This document shows, in pieces, positions 1-11,026 of a stretch of DNA of 64,000 nt. Under the pieces are notes generated by a model. It saw only the letters and a list, made by a program, of their open reading frames with translations, searched no databases and was not told the DNA's origin. This DNA is from Gracilaria vermiculophylla (lineage: Eukaryota > Rhodophyta > Florideophyceae > Gracilariales > Gracilariaceae), in assembly GCA_019155205.2 (NCBI GenBank), contig JAHNZQ020000308.1, positions 4,157,858-4,221,857 of the forward strand. Direction: 5' to 3'. A program made the translations under genes and the position numbers. How positions within the stretch are numbered: position 1 is the first letter of the stretch; each line of letters starts with the position of its first letter.

Positions 1-3000
1 CCGAAAAGGCAATGAGGGGAGGCAGCAATATATGCCATCATTATGGACGGGAAAACGGTTTTCGAAAAGGACTTGCCCTCGGCGACATTAAGAACCAGAG
101 AGTCGTATTGCTGAATGTAGTCATGTTCCAACCCGAACGCAGTAATCGTCCGGATTGCGTAAACGGCCTCAGCAGCCACCCGGACAGACTCGATGACCTT
201 CTTGTTTGTATAATTGACACCCACTTTGAACACAGAATACTTTGATCGATCAAAAGTAAAACGCACAGAGAGAACAAAAGCACGATGTTAGCGATATCAG
301 GCCAATTAGCAAAAAAGGATATGTGCACGATGCGAGAGCTTTCCCTTCAGGTAATTTGCACTTTCACTTACCCCACTCAGCAATAAACCAGGTACAAATA
401 AAACGGTAGCCAAGCTTACGAGTGGACAATAGTACAGAGCAATCGTTAGACCAGTTATAACTGACGAAAATCCTAGTGCAGCACAACCTGCAGCATCACT
501 TGTCAAGTGTCTCAGCAATGGGACCTGTGTGTTCAGTTTCACTGACATGGACCCTGCGTCATTCTCTTCTCTGTCAAAGAAAGACATGTCTTGTGACAGA
601 ATGGCACCAAACGCGTCAACCCGAGCACGTCTGGTGAGTCGCTCTCCACTCATGGTTAAAAAGACGTGTTGAACGAGAATCCCTACGAAGGCGCCTATAC
701 CACATCCCATGAGCAAGAGAGACCACTTTAGGATCTCTGATCCTCGATTTGCGACTGCCGCGCCAATGTGCAACAACTCAGCGATGCAGGCGGCTGCCAG
801 AGGCCATGACACACCGACAGCGATACTTCCAAACACTCCGAGACCGATAATTCCGGTGTCTTCCTTTTGCATGTTGAATATTTTCCGCGCCAGATGCTTT
901 TGCCCAGGAAGTTTCCGAAGTTGACCCTTATCATCGATGTTATCAAGTAAGTTGTTCCCGTCCGGCATCAGTACATCGTCTGGCACATCTCGACCTTCAC
1001 TTGGATCTGAAGTAGTACTGTATCCTCGTGCTGGGCTTTGATCCTCATGAACATCATCTGCGCTGTTGTTCGGGGTCTTTCGCAGTTGCAGCTCAACCAT
1101 GTTACGATATGCACCTCCTTCAATCTCCATGAGGCTCTCATGAGTTCCACTTTCAATAATTTCCCCGTCTGTAAGAACGTTCACGCGTTCACAGTTTCGC
1201 AGACTACTTAAGCGGTGGGCAATTGTCAGGGTGGTACGATTTGCAGAGGCCTCATCAAGCGCTCTCTGCACAATGGCCTCGCTGTTGTTGTCAAGGCTTG
1301 CAGTGCTTTCATCCAGCAAAAGAATCTTCGGATTACGAATAAGAGCTCGAGCAATACAAATCCGCTGCTTTTGACCTCCGCTGAGCAGAGCTCCTCCTTC
1401 GCCAACTTTGGTCTCATACCCATCAGGAAGGCCTTCAATAAACTCATGGGCATGAGCAGCCTTCGCAGCTGCGATAACCTCTTGCAGTGAGACAAAGCGT
1501 CTCTGAATGGTCTGGTTTCCGGTCTCTGGGTCTGTTACGAATTCTGCAGGGACTCCATTTTCAATATTCTGTCTCACGGTGCCTTGAAGAAGTGTGGGAG
1601 TTTGACCAACATGGCCAATTTGGGCGCGCAGCCATCGCACGTTGACATCTCGGATATCAACCTTGCCATCGAGCAAGATTCGCCCACCGCTAACATCGTA
1701 AAATCGCTCAATGAGACTGACGATCGTGCTTTTCCCACTGCCAGATGGACCGCATAGCGCATGGGACGAGCCAGGCCTCATCTCAAAATTAAAATTTGAC
1801 AATGTTATGGGGTCCGCGATATGTTCACGCGGGGGATTTTGTTCGCCTGAAGTACGAGTGCTGTCTGAAGTCTGAGTGTCCGGATTTGGGCTTGTTTCGT
1901 ACTTAAATTCTACATTCTCGAAAGTGATACCTCCCTGGAAGTCTTCAATAATGATGCCAGATTCACTGAGAGGGTCAATTGTAGGTTGGCGACCGATGAC
2001 CTCGAACAAGGCTTGTGCAGCGGTTTTGGCGGCAGCCACTGCCTTCTGGTCATTCGCGACGCGGAATGCGGCAAACACAGCTGGGACGACGGCACTTGCC
2101 GCAACTGCTGACGCAAGGGTGACGATTCCGTCGGCAACAAATCTACTTCCGACAAGGAAGCCTGCAGCAAAGCAGCCCATAAGAATGAGCATCAGAAAGC
2201 CTGTTCCAAATGCGACTGCAGCTGAGCGGCGAACCTCTCTCTTGTAGAGGTTGTCAAGGTCGTATCGATAACGGGCGTGCTCCGTGGATTGACCGCCGTA
2301 TGCAAGAACTGAACGAATGAGAGATATGGTCTCATGTACAGTGCCGGTGGCGCGGCCGGAGGCCTCATTCACAGCTCTGCCCTCACGTTTGGAAATTGTG
2401 GCGACAATGCCTCCGACCAGCGCAATGACAGGCATGAACGAGACGATAATGAGCGACATGCGCCAAGAATTGGTGAACGCGAAAACGAAACCAATGGCGA
2501 TGGCGAACAGATCACGGACAAAAAACACTGCGGTACGTGCTATGTACAGCTCGATGGCTTCGATGTTGGTGACCCTCGCGCTGAGCTCGCCGACGGTGAA
2601 GCGGTTGTGCCAGGCGGCATCCTGTCTCATGAGAGCGCTGAAGTAGCCTGAGCGAATGCGGCCGGCTATGGCGCGCGCCACCTTGATTTGTATGAAGGCC
2701 ATGAAGTACGTGGAAATTGCGGCAGCCAGACCGAAGAGCAATGCGTAGAGGGAGAGGCGCTGAATGCGAGAAGTGACCTCGGCCTGGTCAAGGCCGGCGG
2801 ATTGGACGACATTGGAAGCGGCGTCATTCTGCAGATTGGGATTGTACAAGGTGGAAAGGTCTGCGATGGTGCGAGCGAAAATGACGGGGAGCAGCGGGAA
2901 GCCGATGCCGTTGATGGCGGCGAAAACGGCGGACACGAGCAGGAGAAGTTTCTCGGATACAAGGGAGGAGCGGCTGATGAGACGCGTGAGCACGAAGGTG

Positions 3001-3047
3001 GACGGCGTTTGCTCCGAGCGCTTGGGGGTGACCGGAGAGCGGCGCAT
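1..3047 (-). CDS. Full-size ABC transporter, ABCB/MDR type (3' end outside window)
   Basis: Membrane exporter of the ABCB family that couples ATP hydrolysis to efflux of a small molecule; substrate unknown. Exon 1 (3047 down to 329) encodes the first transmembrane domain (about residues 30-335), the first nucleotide-binding domain and the start of the second transmembrane domain. Visible motifs are Walker A GPSGSGKST (about 433), signature LSGGQ (about 555), Walker B ILLLDE (about 575) and an H-loop His in TIAHRLS. Exon 2 (223 to below 1) continues with the family motif VAAEAVYAIRT after a 105-nt intron. NBD2 lies beyond the window. I chose the ATG at 3047; the frame is open to a GTG at 3065. 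A Thr/Ser/Asp-rich insert of about 30 residues sits at the start of NBD1. Coding GC is moderate compared with its neighbours. Confidence 0.9.
224..328 (-). other. Spliceosomal intron in the ABC transporter gene
   Basis: The reading frame from exon 1 stops soon after the second transmembrane domain begins, while the expected downstream ABCB sequence resumes in another frame. A donor GTGCAC at 328 and an acceptor TTCAAAG ending at 224 restore the frame exactly, giving a Leu codon across the junction. A CTAAC branch-point-like element lies inside. Length is 105 nt. The exact donor is inferred from frame and family alignment. Confidence 0.75.
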
Positions 3048-3595
3048 TGTGCAGAGCAGCGGCACGAAAGGCGGGAGAGGTCAGGGATGCCCCCTGGGGA
3101 CGAGGGAGCGCGGCGTCAGCAGCGCGTTGCGAGTTGCGAGCAGAGGCGGAAGTTGCGAATGCTAGTGGAGCGGGCAAGTGGGGCTGCGCACAGCGGTGCA
3201 ACGGCGGGTGGGAGTGTGGGGTAGAAAGGCTCAAGGTTGGGGGAGAAAACGGCCGATAGCGCAATGGGAAGCGCGCGGGAGACCACGATGAGCGAAGAAG
3301 AGGGGCAGCACTGACGACTGATGCAGCGTAAGGGGCAGCGCGCAGCGCCAACGTGCCGCGAATTATGGACGGCTGTGTGTTGGGCGTGGGCAAGCTGCGT
3401 GGCCCCAGCGGTGCAAACGGAGAAAAATAATCGTTACGGCACACGCCGCTGGCACGGGGCGGCGGCGCGCGCTGATTGGGCGCGCCGGACAAGACGCGTG
3501 CGGAAAAGGACGCACGCGCGCGTCACAAACGCGCCGCGGCGGCGTGTTGCGGGAAGCGCGCGGCGCGCCAACGCCGCCAGACGCCGCCTCTGACG
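3048..3595. other. GC-rich spacer between HDAC 3' end and ABC transporter start
   Basis: Contains the ABC transporter promoter and 5'UTR (on the minus strand) and the HDAC 3'UTR. I see no gene, tRNA or clear TATA box. Confidence 0.5.
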
Positions 3596-4603
3596 TCAGT
3601 GGCCGCCGCGGCGCAGCGCGCGCGCCAGGTCCGTGTACACGTCGCAGTGCGCCGCCACGCTCGCGCAGATTGGCGCCGAGTAACCGCCGCCCATCGTCAC
3701 CACCGCGCGCACGCGCCGCCGCAGCAGCTGCGCGTAGACGAAGCGGTTGCGGCGCGACAGCCCGTGGCGCGTGAGCGCCAGCCGCCCCAGCGCGTCGTCC
3801 GCCAGCGCGTCCACGCCCATCTGCAGCACCGCCACGTGCGGCTCGAACCCGTCCAGCACGTCCGGTACCACCTCCTCCACCGCCGCCAGGTACTCGTCGT
3901 CGCCCGCCCCGTCCGCGAACGCAACGTCCACGTCGCTTTCCACCTTCTCGAACGGGTAATTGTTCCTCGCGTGCAGCGACACCGTCAGCACATTGCGCTC
4001 GCCGCGCAGCATCTCCGCCGTCCCGTCGCCCTGGTGCACGTCAAAGTCCAGAACCGCCACCCGCCGCCCCTGTCTCAGCGCCTCCATGCTTGCCACCGCT
4101 ACGTCGTTGAACACGCAAAAGCCGCCGCCTCCCCCGCGCCGCGCGTGATGCGTTCCACCCGCCAGCTGCCCCGCCATCGCCGCCCCGTTCAGCACGCACC
4201 GCATCGCCGCCACCGTGCCGCCCGTGCTTGCCAGCGCCCGTCGCACCCCCGCGGGAGACCACGGGAACCCAATCGCCCGTATTTCTCTCTCGCTCAATCC
4301 CCCGCCCAGGAACCTTTTCACGTATGATGCGTCATGCGCCGCTTCGAGCTCCACGCGCGTGGCCAGCGGCGCAGCCGTGAACGTTGCATTCGACAAAACG
4401 TCATCCTGCTGCAGCTGATTTCTCACCAGTGCGTATTTTTGCATGGGGAAGCGATGTTTTGGAGGCAGCGGGAACTTGCAATGGTCTGAGTAGAACAGCT
4501 GCAGCGAGCATGTGTTGCTCAGACGACGCAACCATTTTGAATGCCGCCCCGTGAACACCTGCGCCGCAGTGTTGCTAAACGACAGCGCGCAAGTTAACCC
4601 CAT
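3596..4603 (-). CDS. Histone deacetylase, class IV (HDAC11/bacterial-like)
   Basis: Zinc-dependent protein deacetylase of 335 aa. The N-terminal segment FPLPPKHRFPMQKY is typical of the short class IV and bacterial HDAC group. Active-site elements are all present: GGTHHA (His152-His153), DFDVHQGDGTA with zinc ligands Asp188 and His190, GVDALADD with the third ligand Asp265, and GGGYS with the catalytic Tyr308. Length fits the family, with no extra domains. The ATG at 4603 is the only in-frame start before the conserved region and leaves about 35 residues before the fold, which could be a weak organelle-targeting extension. Coding GC falls from very high at the 3' end to moderate at the 5' end. 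The substrate (histone or otherwise) cannot be deduced. Confidence 0.92.
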   Translation of the reverse strand: MGLTCALSFSNTAAQVFTGRHSKWLRRLSNTCSLQLFYSDHCKFPLPPKHRFPMQKYALVRNQLQQDDVLSNATFTAAPLATRVELEAAHDASYVKRFLGGGLSEREIRAIGFPWSPAGVRRALASTGGTVAAMRCVLNGAAMAGQLAGGTHHARRGGGGGFCVFNDVAVASMEALRQGRRVAVLDFDVHQGDGTAEMLRGERNVLTVSLHARNNYPFEKVESDVDVAFADGAGDDEYLAAVEEVVPDVLDGFEPHVAVLQMGVDALADDALGRLALTRHGLSRRNRFVYAQLLRRRVRAVVTMGGGYSAPICASVAAHCDVYTDLARALRRGGH

Positions 4604-7600
4604 CGTGCAATCCTCTCTGCCACCTGACTAAGCAAACGATCCTCCAACGTCCAATGCAGCTATTCGATGCAGCTACCCGATGCTTGAATAATGGTGGTCA
4701 TTCCGCACCCCGCCGGTCTTTTGAACGCGGCTGATATGATCCTTGCCCCAATCGCTTAGATTTGCAACCCGTATTTTTTGAAAAGGCGGTGTCGCATGTT
4801 CTGCACCCCTGACCTGATGATACCTTACCTTACCTTCGTGCGCAGTGCTGTGCCCACGGACCAACTTGCGCGCATATTGCTTGGCTTAGCCTTGAACAAG
4901 CACTACTCAACTGCGACTGAGAGAAATGTGGGCTCCGACACAGGCGACCCCCTGTCCAGCTATCGCGAACATGCCCGTGAGGAAATCCTGACAAAACTGC
5001 TATTTGTTCCACTTCTTGCATTAATTTAAATTTCCAAGTGCTGGAGTGTGGATATCAGATCGGTTATGTGACTTGTCTCTCTCACACTCGAAGAGAGTCG
5101 CTATCGGATCGGACCATTCTTCGTAAGTTACGTGTACAGCTTTTTTATTATTGCCGCAGATTTGCGTGTCGATTTGTCCTGTGCTGGTTGTGAGTGGTTG
5201 GCTGAGAATCTGCACCATTATGATAAGTCAGTTATGTTGAAAAGCACGTGCACATGATATTGGGCTCTCGACCAAAATAAACTAGTCCTCGTCTGTGCAT
5301 CGATACCTAATTTGTTTTCGTCTCGCGCCCCGAAATCTGCCGAACCGGTGCTCAAGGCCCCACGACTTGGGGGAAATCGCCTTAACACACCCCACCTACG
5401 CTGCACGAGCAAATTGCATTTGTTGCGTCGAGTCCATGACCTTATCTCAGGCCATGCGCGTCAAAAAAACAGTAACAGATAACTCTTGGGGATTGTCCTC
5501 CGTATAAACTTGGACGTTGAGGTATCTTGTGGTGTCAGCGATTCGAGACATGAGATTCCCACGGTGTGTCATGAATATTGTTCTCATCTTCCAATCGTGT
5601 TTTGGTATTGGGCCACTCAGGTAGGGCTGTACAAACGGAGCTTATCGGTTTGTTATAGAATCATATCCACAGAAGGCGGATTTATCTCTCCAACATGTGA
5701 GAGGATGCGATCCCTGTCACGCCTGGACCATTGGTTCCGAGAATCGCTTTGGGGTCCTGGGTCCTTGGTAGTGTAGCTCCTCCTGATGGAAGGAAGCAAA
5801 TGAACGGTAGTGAACCAAGCAAAAACCGTGTTTTGAATACTGCAGAAGTTGCTACATGGCGGTTTAGGAACAAGCGCATCTTTCGTTGCGCCGGATAAAA
5901 TAAGTCAAAACTTTATGTGCTGGACACAGTAGAAAATGGCTGGTGGTAAACTCGACTTTCATGTGCTCTCAAGCAAGCCCGGGGAAAAAATAGACCAAGT
6001 TCTGCCCCGCCGTTCATCAGCAAAAGAGCTGTAACGAATTTGCAGCGCTTCATGTGTTTAATTAAAAGCTTTCGAATTCATGGCAGAAAATTACTATCAA
6101 CAGAATTATGACAGTTTACGACACGCCACTGAAAAACTATAAACAGAGACGGAGAATGAAATTCGTGAGACACTCTCTGTTGCCTCCACATGAGCGGCGC
6201 CACAACATATGATAGGCAAAGACCGAGTGGCAAAATAAATATGATTGCTATATTCTTTTACTCACCATGGCCACCGTTCACGGCATGGCAGCAAATACAA
6301 AAAGACACCTCTTTCTTTTTGCTCGCTATAAAGATACCGTCCACTCTCGAGTTTGTGTTTCCATCAATTGCATTCCTACATCAAAGTTCCTAAAACACAC
6401 ACTGTTGAGGAGCTGGGCATGTTCCCCCGCAGGTTGCGAACCATCCATCGTTTTTAACTTGGTCAACATTTTTAGTCAACTTGTATTGCACCAATATCGA
6501 ATGCCCGTTGTTCATACTCCCCAATCACGAACCGTAGCTTCCAATTCGCATCCTACCTTGCGTTCATGGGATGCATGAGCAATCCCGTAAATATTTGTAT
6601 GTTTCCACGTATGTCCACAAATGTGCGGAGAAATCAAAGATAAATGAGCACGAATTAGTCATGAAGGGGCACCCCAAAAGTGAGATCTGCAGAGGTTTCA
6701 TTGCGTTGCGATATTCATTTTCCAACCCCAGTTTAATACTTGGCAGTAAGCTATCATGTTTCTCGCCAAAAACATTCCACTCACTCTCGGTTCCCCATAT
6801 TTTGTTCTCCTTCACCTTCAACAAGTTCTTTTTCCCGTTGAAAAGGGTACGATCGAACCATCCCGGCAAATACCCTGACTTCTCATTGAAAAGCATAAAG
6901 CATGAGACAAATAGAAGACCGCTTTTTAAATCAAGACTTTTCTTCTGTTGTGCTGAACACGTTTCCTCCAAGTAAAGGTTTCCATGAATCGTGAAAATAC
7001 CAAAAACGAATCGCACTCGTGATTGGAGTCTTTATGTTGCACCGAGTGTAAATATTGGCGAACTCAGCAAGAACGGCTCATCTTTCTCGTGTGTTTTCTG
7101 TTCCCTTGTAATTGTCAGATGTCGCCCTACACAGATAAATCAAGTGACATGAAATTTATAACTTCATGATCACATCAGTCAAACTTTCCTCACAAATATA
7201 TATTTGTTGCAATGTAATCGCTTTTGATTTTTACAGTTCTTCAAACCAGCAAGAGAGCCGCAAGTCGTCGCTGCTACCCACAAATACGTCGATTTGGTTC
7301 ATGTGCCTAGTCGACAACACACTGCACCATGTCTAAGCAGGATAGTACGAGCGGTAGCAGGGATGTGGTACAGATGGAAAAGAAAATTCCATAAAGTTGT
7401 TCGAGAGGCGAAAAACGGATGCGTGCTTGTGTTGGCAAGCAACTGCAGGGTTGACTTGTTTCACTCTAGAGCAAGAGGATTGAGCAGTGTAAATAGCTCT
7501 TACAATTGATCAATGCAGCGGAATCATGAGAGAAGGTTTCCAGAGAAAAACAAAAAACAAAAAAGTATGTGTGCAGTGGGCGTGTTGACAAGTTCATGAA

Positions 7601-8168
7601 GAAAAAGGAGCGCAATGATTGTTAGAACGCAAGCACCGTTCGAAAATTTACATGTCGTTCACAAAGCCCGCAACATGATCAGTGTAAGAGTGCCACAAAT
7701 GTTCTGAGGATCGTATCCTGCACGGACCACAACAGCACATGGCAGCAACTGAGCTTCTAAGCTTCGCCCTAAATGCACACCTTTCACACATGCAGACCAT
7801 CGTCCTTAACGCTCCACTGCATCTTATGAGCACCTAGATCTGAAGACCTTTCTCGGTCATTGACTTGTAGGAGGGCACAAGTTGTAATAGTATGATAAAC
7901 TCTGTTCATGTGTCGTATCATTGCATCGTCATCTGGCTTTTTTGCGACGGTTGAAGGTAATTGGGCATAGTTCGTCTAGCAGATGAAAGCGACGAATAAG
8001 ATGGCTCGCTGATGAAGCGCCAGCTGTCGATATGAGCGGTAGATCAGACCAGGGGTTCGCATCTTCTGGTTGCTCATCAAGAAAAGCGACATAGTCGTAC
8101 CAATGGTGAACCGTCGCGAATTTGATAGAAAAACCACAAACGGGTGCCTCCAATTCTGCGATGAACAA
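4604..8168. other. AT-rich intergenic desert, no supported gene
   Basis: About 3.6 kb of markedly lower GC. Short frames occur on both strands (for example 6564-7016 and 7294-7509) but none shows a recognisable domain, signal peptide or repeat structure. No tRNA fold or transposase-like frame was seen. Confidence 0.5.
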
Positions 8169-9032
8169 TCATCGCAGAAAGAAAATGAAAATAAGAGCCG
8201 TGCCCACGGCAGCATGTGCCAAAACGGCTATGAGGCGCACAAAGTACGTGAGCGAACGATGCTGCACGGAAACATCCCTCCAAAGATTGAGCATAATGAC
8301 GAAGGCGCCTATGCCAAATGCAACAGCCATGGAAGCAATTTGAGCGGTGCGAATGGGTAGGGTGGCCACAAAGGCTGCCACAACAACCGGTGTCATAGAA
8401 TAACCGTACACCATGACGGTGCCGACGAGCGGATGTGATCCGACAGACGATTGTGTGATGGAGCGCTTTGCAAACAGGCACTGGAACAAGGTAAGCACGA
8501 CTGGAAAGACAAACACGTAGAAATAGAGCACAGACGCAGCACGCCACAAGCGCGAGAACTCAACGCTTGAAATCGAAGGAGCTAACGAAGCTGTTTCCTT
8601 CTTCCGGAAGACATTTGCCAAGAACTCGGCGCATTTAGCGCCCATGGAAAGCGCGAGTACGAGCGTGGTCGTCACCCAGACGGGAGCGTAGAGATCCGGG
8701 ACGGAGGTGCCGCCCACCTGGTCCTCGTCAACGTCGGTCCAGCCCAGCAATGGCTTGTACGGAAGCAAGGCGCGAAACAGGCGGGTTGCGAGGTCTGCGA
8801 CATTTATGTCAAAGTAGGCGGCATAGAAGCGGGGGTGGTAGAAACGCGGCTCAGACCGAGTTCCAGCCGGCTCACTCTCCCAGCGGCCGGTGTCGGCGCC
8901 ATCGTCGGAGACGCCATCGTCGTAAAGCGCGAATTGATTAGCGGACGAACTCTCGCCTGTAGAGACGGGCGCGTACGAGGCATCGAGCGCGGCCGCCGAC
9001 AACGGCGCCGAGGAGGCGCCAGAGGCCGTCAT
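8169..9032 (-). CDS. Yip1-domain Golgi/ER membrane protein (YIPF1/2-like)
   Basis: Predicted 287-aa multispanning protein of the early secretory pathway; Yip1-family members bind Rab GTPases and help vesicle formation at the Golgi. About 100 acidic/Ser-rich cytosolic residues precede a motif resembling the family sequence PDLYAPVW, followed by five hydrophobic segments, with the conserved YGYSMTP in the middle of the membrane domain. The C-terminus ends directly after the last helix (IFIFFLR). The frame is open further upstream to a non-ATG codon, but the ATG at 9032 gives the normal family length. It is divergently arranged with the spartin-domain gene at 9488, sharing a 455-bp spacer. Assignment to YIPF1/2 rather than YIPF5 rests on general layout only. 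Confidence 0.85.
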   Translation of the reverse strand: MTASGASSAPLSAAALDASYAPVSTGESSSANQFALYDDGVSDDGADTGRWESEPAGTRSEPRFYHPRFYAAYFDINVADLATRLFRALLPYKPLLGWTDVDEDQVGGTSVPDLYAPVWVTTTLVLALSMGAKCAEFLANVFRKKETASLAPSISSVEFSRLWRAASVLYFYVFVFPVVLTLFQCLFAKRSITQSSVGSHPLVGTVMVYGYSMTPVVVAAFVATLPIRTAQIASMAVAFGIGAFVIMLNLWRDVSVQHRSLTYFVRLIAVLAHAAVGTALIFIFFLR

Positions 9033-9487
9033 GGCAACAGCAGCTGGGTGCGAGACCGGACGGTGACGCGTTCGAGCGTTCGCCGCCAACTGGAACTGGC
9101 AGTGCACGGACCACTCCCATACGAAAAAGCCCATTGCGACACGTGGCCACGCGATTGTAAGCGTTGGTGACGCATGGCGGCGCAGCGTGTGGTGAGCACT
9201 TCTGCCACGTCGGCGGGCGCGCAGCGCGCGCGGCCATTGGGCGCCCGTTGCACGTCGATGCGCGTGCAAAGTCACTGGCACCACACCGTGATGCGCACCC
9301 GTTGCCACGTGCCCCTCACGTTTTGCGTCGCGCCAGAGCCGCCATTGCCTCGACGTCGCGTGCGCCATAAGGTCCTACGCCCGCCCGCGCCCTCGCGTCG
9401 GTGTTTGCGCTCGCACCTCCCCTGTCCTAGTCCAACCCCGCCGTCCGCCGCTCGCAGCCCGCCCTGCTTCGTCGCCTTCACCCCGCC
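9033..9487. promoter_or_regulatory. Shared divergent promoter region
   Basis: The 455 bp between two divergent start codons must hold both promoters. It is GC-rich with several CpG-rich blocks and no obvious TATA box. This is positional inference only. Confidence 0.45.
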
Positions 9488-11026
9488 ATGAGTCGCTCGG
9501 CTTCCGGGAACCCTCCTCCCGTCTCCGACCACAGCTTGCACCCCGCGCCCACCACGCCCACACCAGCGGCGCCGCCGCGACCGCCACTGGCAATCCCTAC
9601 TAGTTACCCGCAACCCGGTCGCCCCGGTCGTACTTCTTCGGCATCCGCCCCTAGTTCTGTCGCTTCTTCTCATCCGCCGCGCCCCAAGTCAGCGCCGTCC
9701 AAGCCTGTCAACAGCGAGGCTCTTCCGCCGGCCTTTGAGGCGCTCATCCAGCTTGACGCCTCCATATACGAGAAGATCAACCCCGAAACCACACCACCTC
9801 AGCACTCTGATGGTGTTCCGCCCCTTCCACCCCCGCAGCCTTCCGCCCCCCTTCTCGTCATCCAAGGCCCGCTTGCTCCCGATCCTCAATCATCGGAAAT
9901 GCTCTATTACGCCTTCATTAACACGCGCTCATTCAATTTCCCTCTCATGCCGTCCACTACGTGCCGGCGAATTGGCCCCAAGGCATTCCGTATAAAGGTG
10001 GACCGCCGTCGCTTTGTCATCATGCTTGCCCCCTCCACAAATTTGAAGATGGTTGAGGGTTTCATCGCTTTGTTGCAATGGTTTTGCACGTGGAAGGATG
10101 CAGAGGGATCGCATATTCCCGCGCGCATGGATGAATCTTTATCTTCTGTATCTCCCGGCTCGTCTTCTTCGCAGGGCGGTTCCGCTTTCCTCGAGAAAGT
10201 CGGCGATAAGAGCGTTCAAAAGATTGAAAAACTCGCGGACCGCGTAAACAACAAAACGCAGCGTTGGCTGGATAAGCGCCATGTCGCTGCGGCTGAAACG
10301 CGTGAGAGAGGCGGAGGTAAAAACCTCAGTCTCGGCGGCAAAGTCACAATAGGCGCGCTCAACGCCACACAAAAAGTAGTTGAAACCACCGCAAAGGTAA
10401 CGGGCGCCGCCACTGACAAGATTGCTAGCACCGTTGGACGTTCCGTCACGAAAACTGTCACCAAACCTCTAGCAAATGCCCCAAATGGTAGCAAGAGAAG
10501 AACGTTTTACGAAAAGCTGGCTTCTGGATGCTTAACTGCTGGCCGCATTTATGTCACTGCTGATCGTCAGGCAAGGCTATACGTTGCCAATTCCGTAGAC
10601 TCTGCGGCGCTTGTGACGGGTGCAAAGTATGGATCAGAGGCAGAACATGCCTGTCGTCAGCTTGGGAAAATATCAGTCGACGCAGTACGAGTGTGGAAGT
10701 TCCCATCAGATTTGGGATTCAAGTCCATTATGCAAGCAGGCATGGAAGAGGAGTTGAAGCGGAAAGGAGAGTCTCCAAGACCACCACCACCGCCTACCTA
10801 CGCGAATGAACCCGCTCATAGCTTACTCATCAGTCCCACCCCAAAAGATTCCGTACCCAGCGCATCTTCTCAGGCACCGGTATCAAACCCGCCGTCTTTC
10901 CCGCCTACGCCCTCCTCATTTACACCGCCTGCCGCTAATGATCTCCAGATGATATCTCACGTCCCAGATGAAACTGTCATGCATGTTCCATTTCAAAACT
11001 TGAGCGTAAATCTTCCAAAGAAATAG
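9488..11026 (+). CDS. Senescence/spartin-domain protein
   Basis: 512-aa protein with the plant senescence/spartin-associated domain, a family linked to lipid droplets, endosomes and stress or senescence. Residues 1-85 are Pro/Ser-rich and disordered. A compact N-terminal region (about 80-210) contains YYAFINTRSFNFPLMP and a segment ending in LLQWFCTW. The C-terminal domain (about 230-420) carries the alternating helices typical of the family, with NATQKVVETTAKVTGAATDK and SGCLTAGRIYVTADRQ. A Pro/Ser-rich tail follows. The start ATG at 9488 has a good context (CCGCCATGA). I see no transmembrane helix or targeting peptide. Family assignment is by pattern recognition. Confidence 0.75.
   Translation: MSRSASGNPPPVSDHSLHPAPTTPTPAAPPRPPLAIPTSYPQPGRPGRTSSASAPSSVASSHPPRPKSAPSKPVNSEALPPAFEALIQLDASIYEKINPETTPPQHSDGVPPLPPPQPSAPLLVIQGPLAPDPQSSEMLYYAFINTRSFNFPLMPSTTCRRIGPKAFRIKVDRRRFVIMLAPSTNLKMVEGFIALLQWFCTWKDAEGSHIPARMDESLSSVSPGSSSSQGGSAFLEKVGDKSVQKIEKLADRVNNKTQRWLDKRHVAAAETRERGGGKNLSLGGKVTIGALNATQKVVETTAKVTGAATDKIASTVGRSVTKTVTKPLANAPNGSKRRTFYEKLASGCLTAGRIYVTADRQARLYVANSVDSAALVTGAKYGSEAEHACRQLGKISVDAVRVWKFPSDLGFKSIMQAGMEEELKRKGESPRPPPPPTYANEPAHSLLISPTPKDSVPSASSQAPVSNPPSFPPTPSSFTPPAANDLQMISHVPDETVMHVPFQNLSVNLPKK

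Noticed and set aside
6564..7016. 150-codon frame (-) in the AT-rich desert
   Set aside because: No family, signal or neighbour support; an overlapping 134-codon frame on the other strand is equally good.
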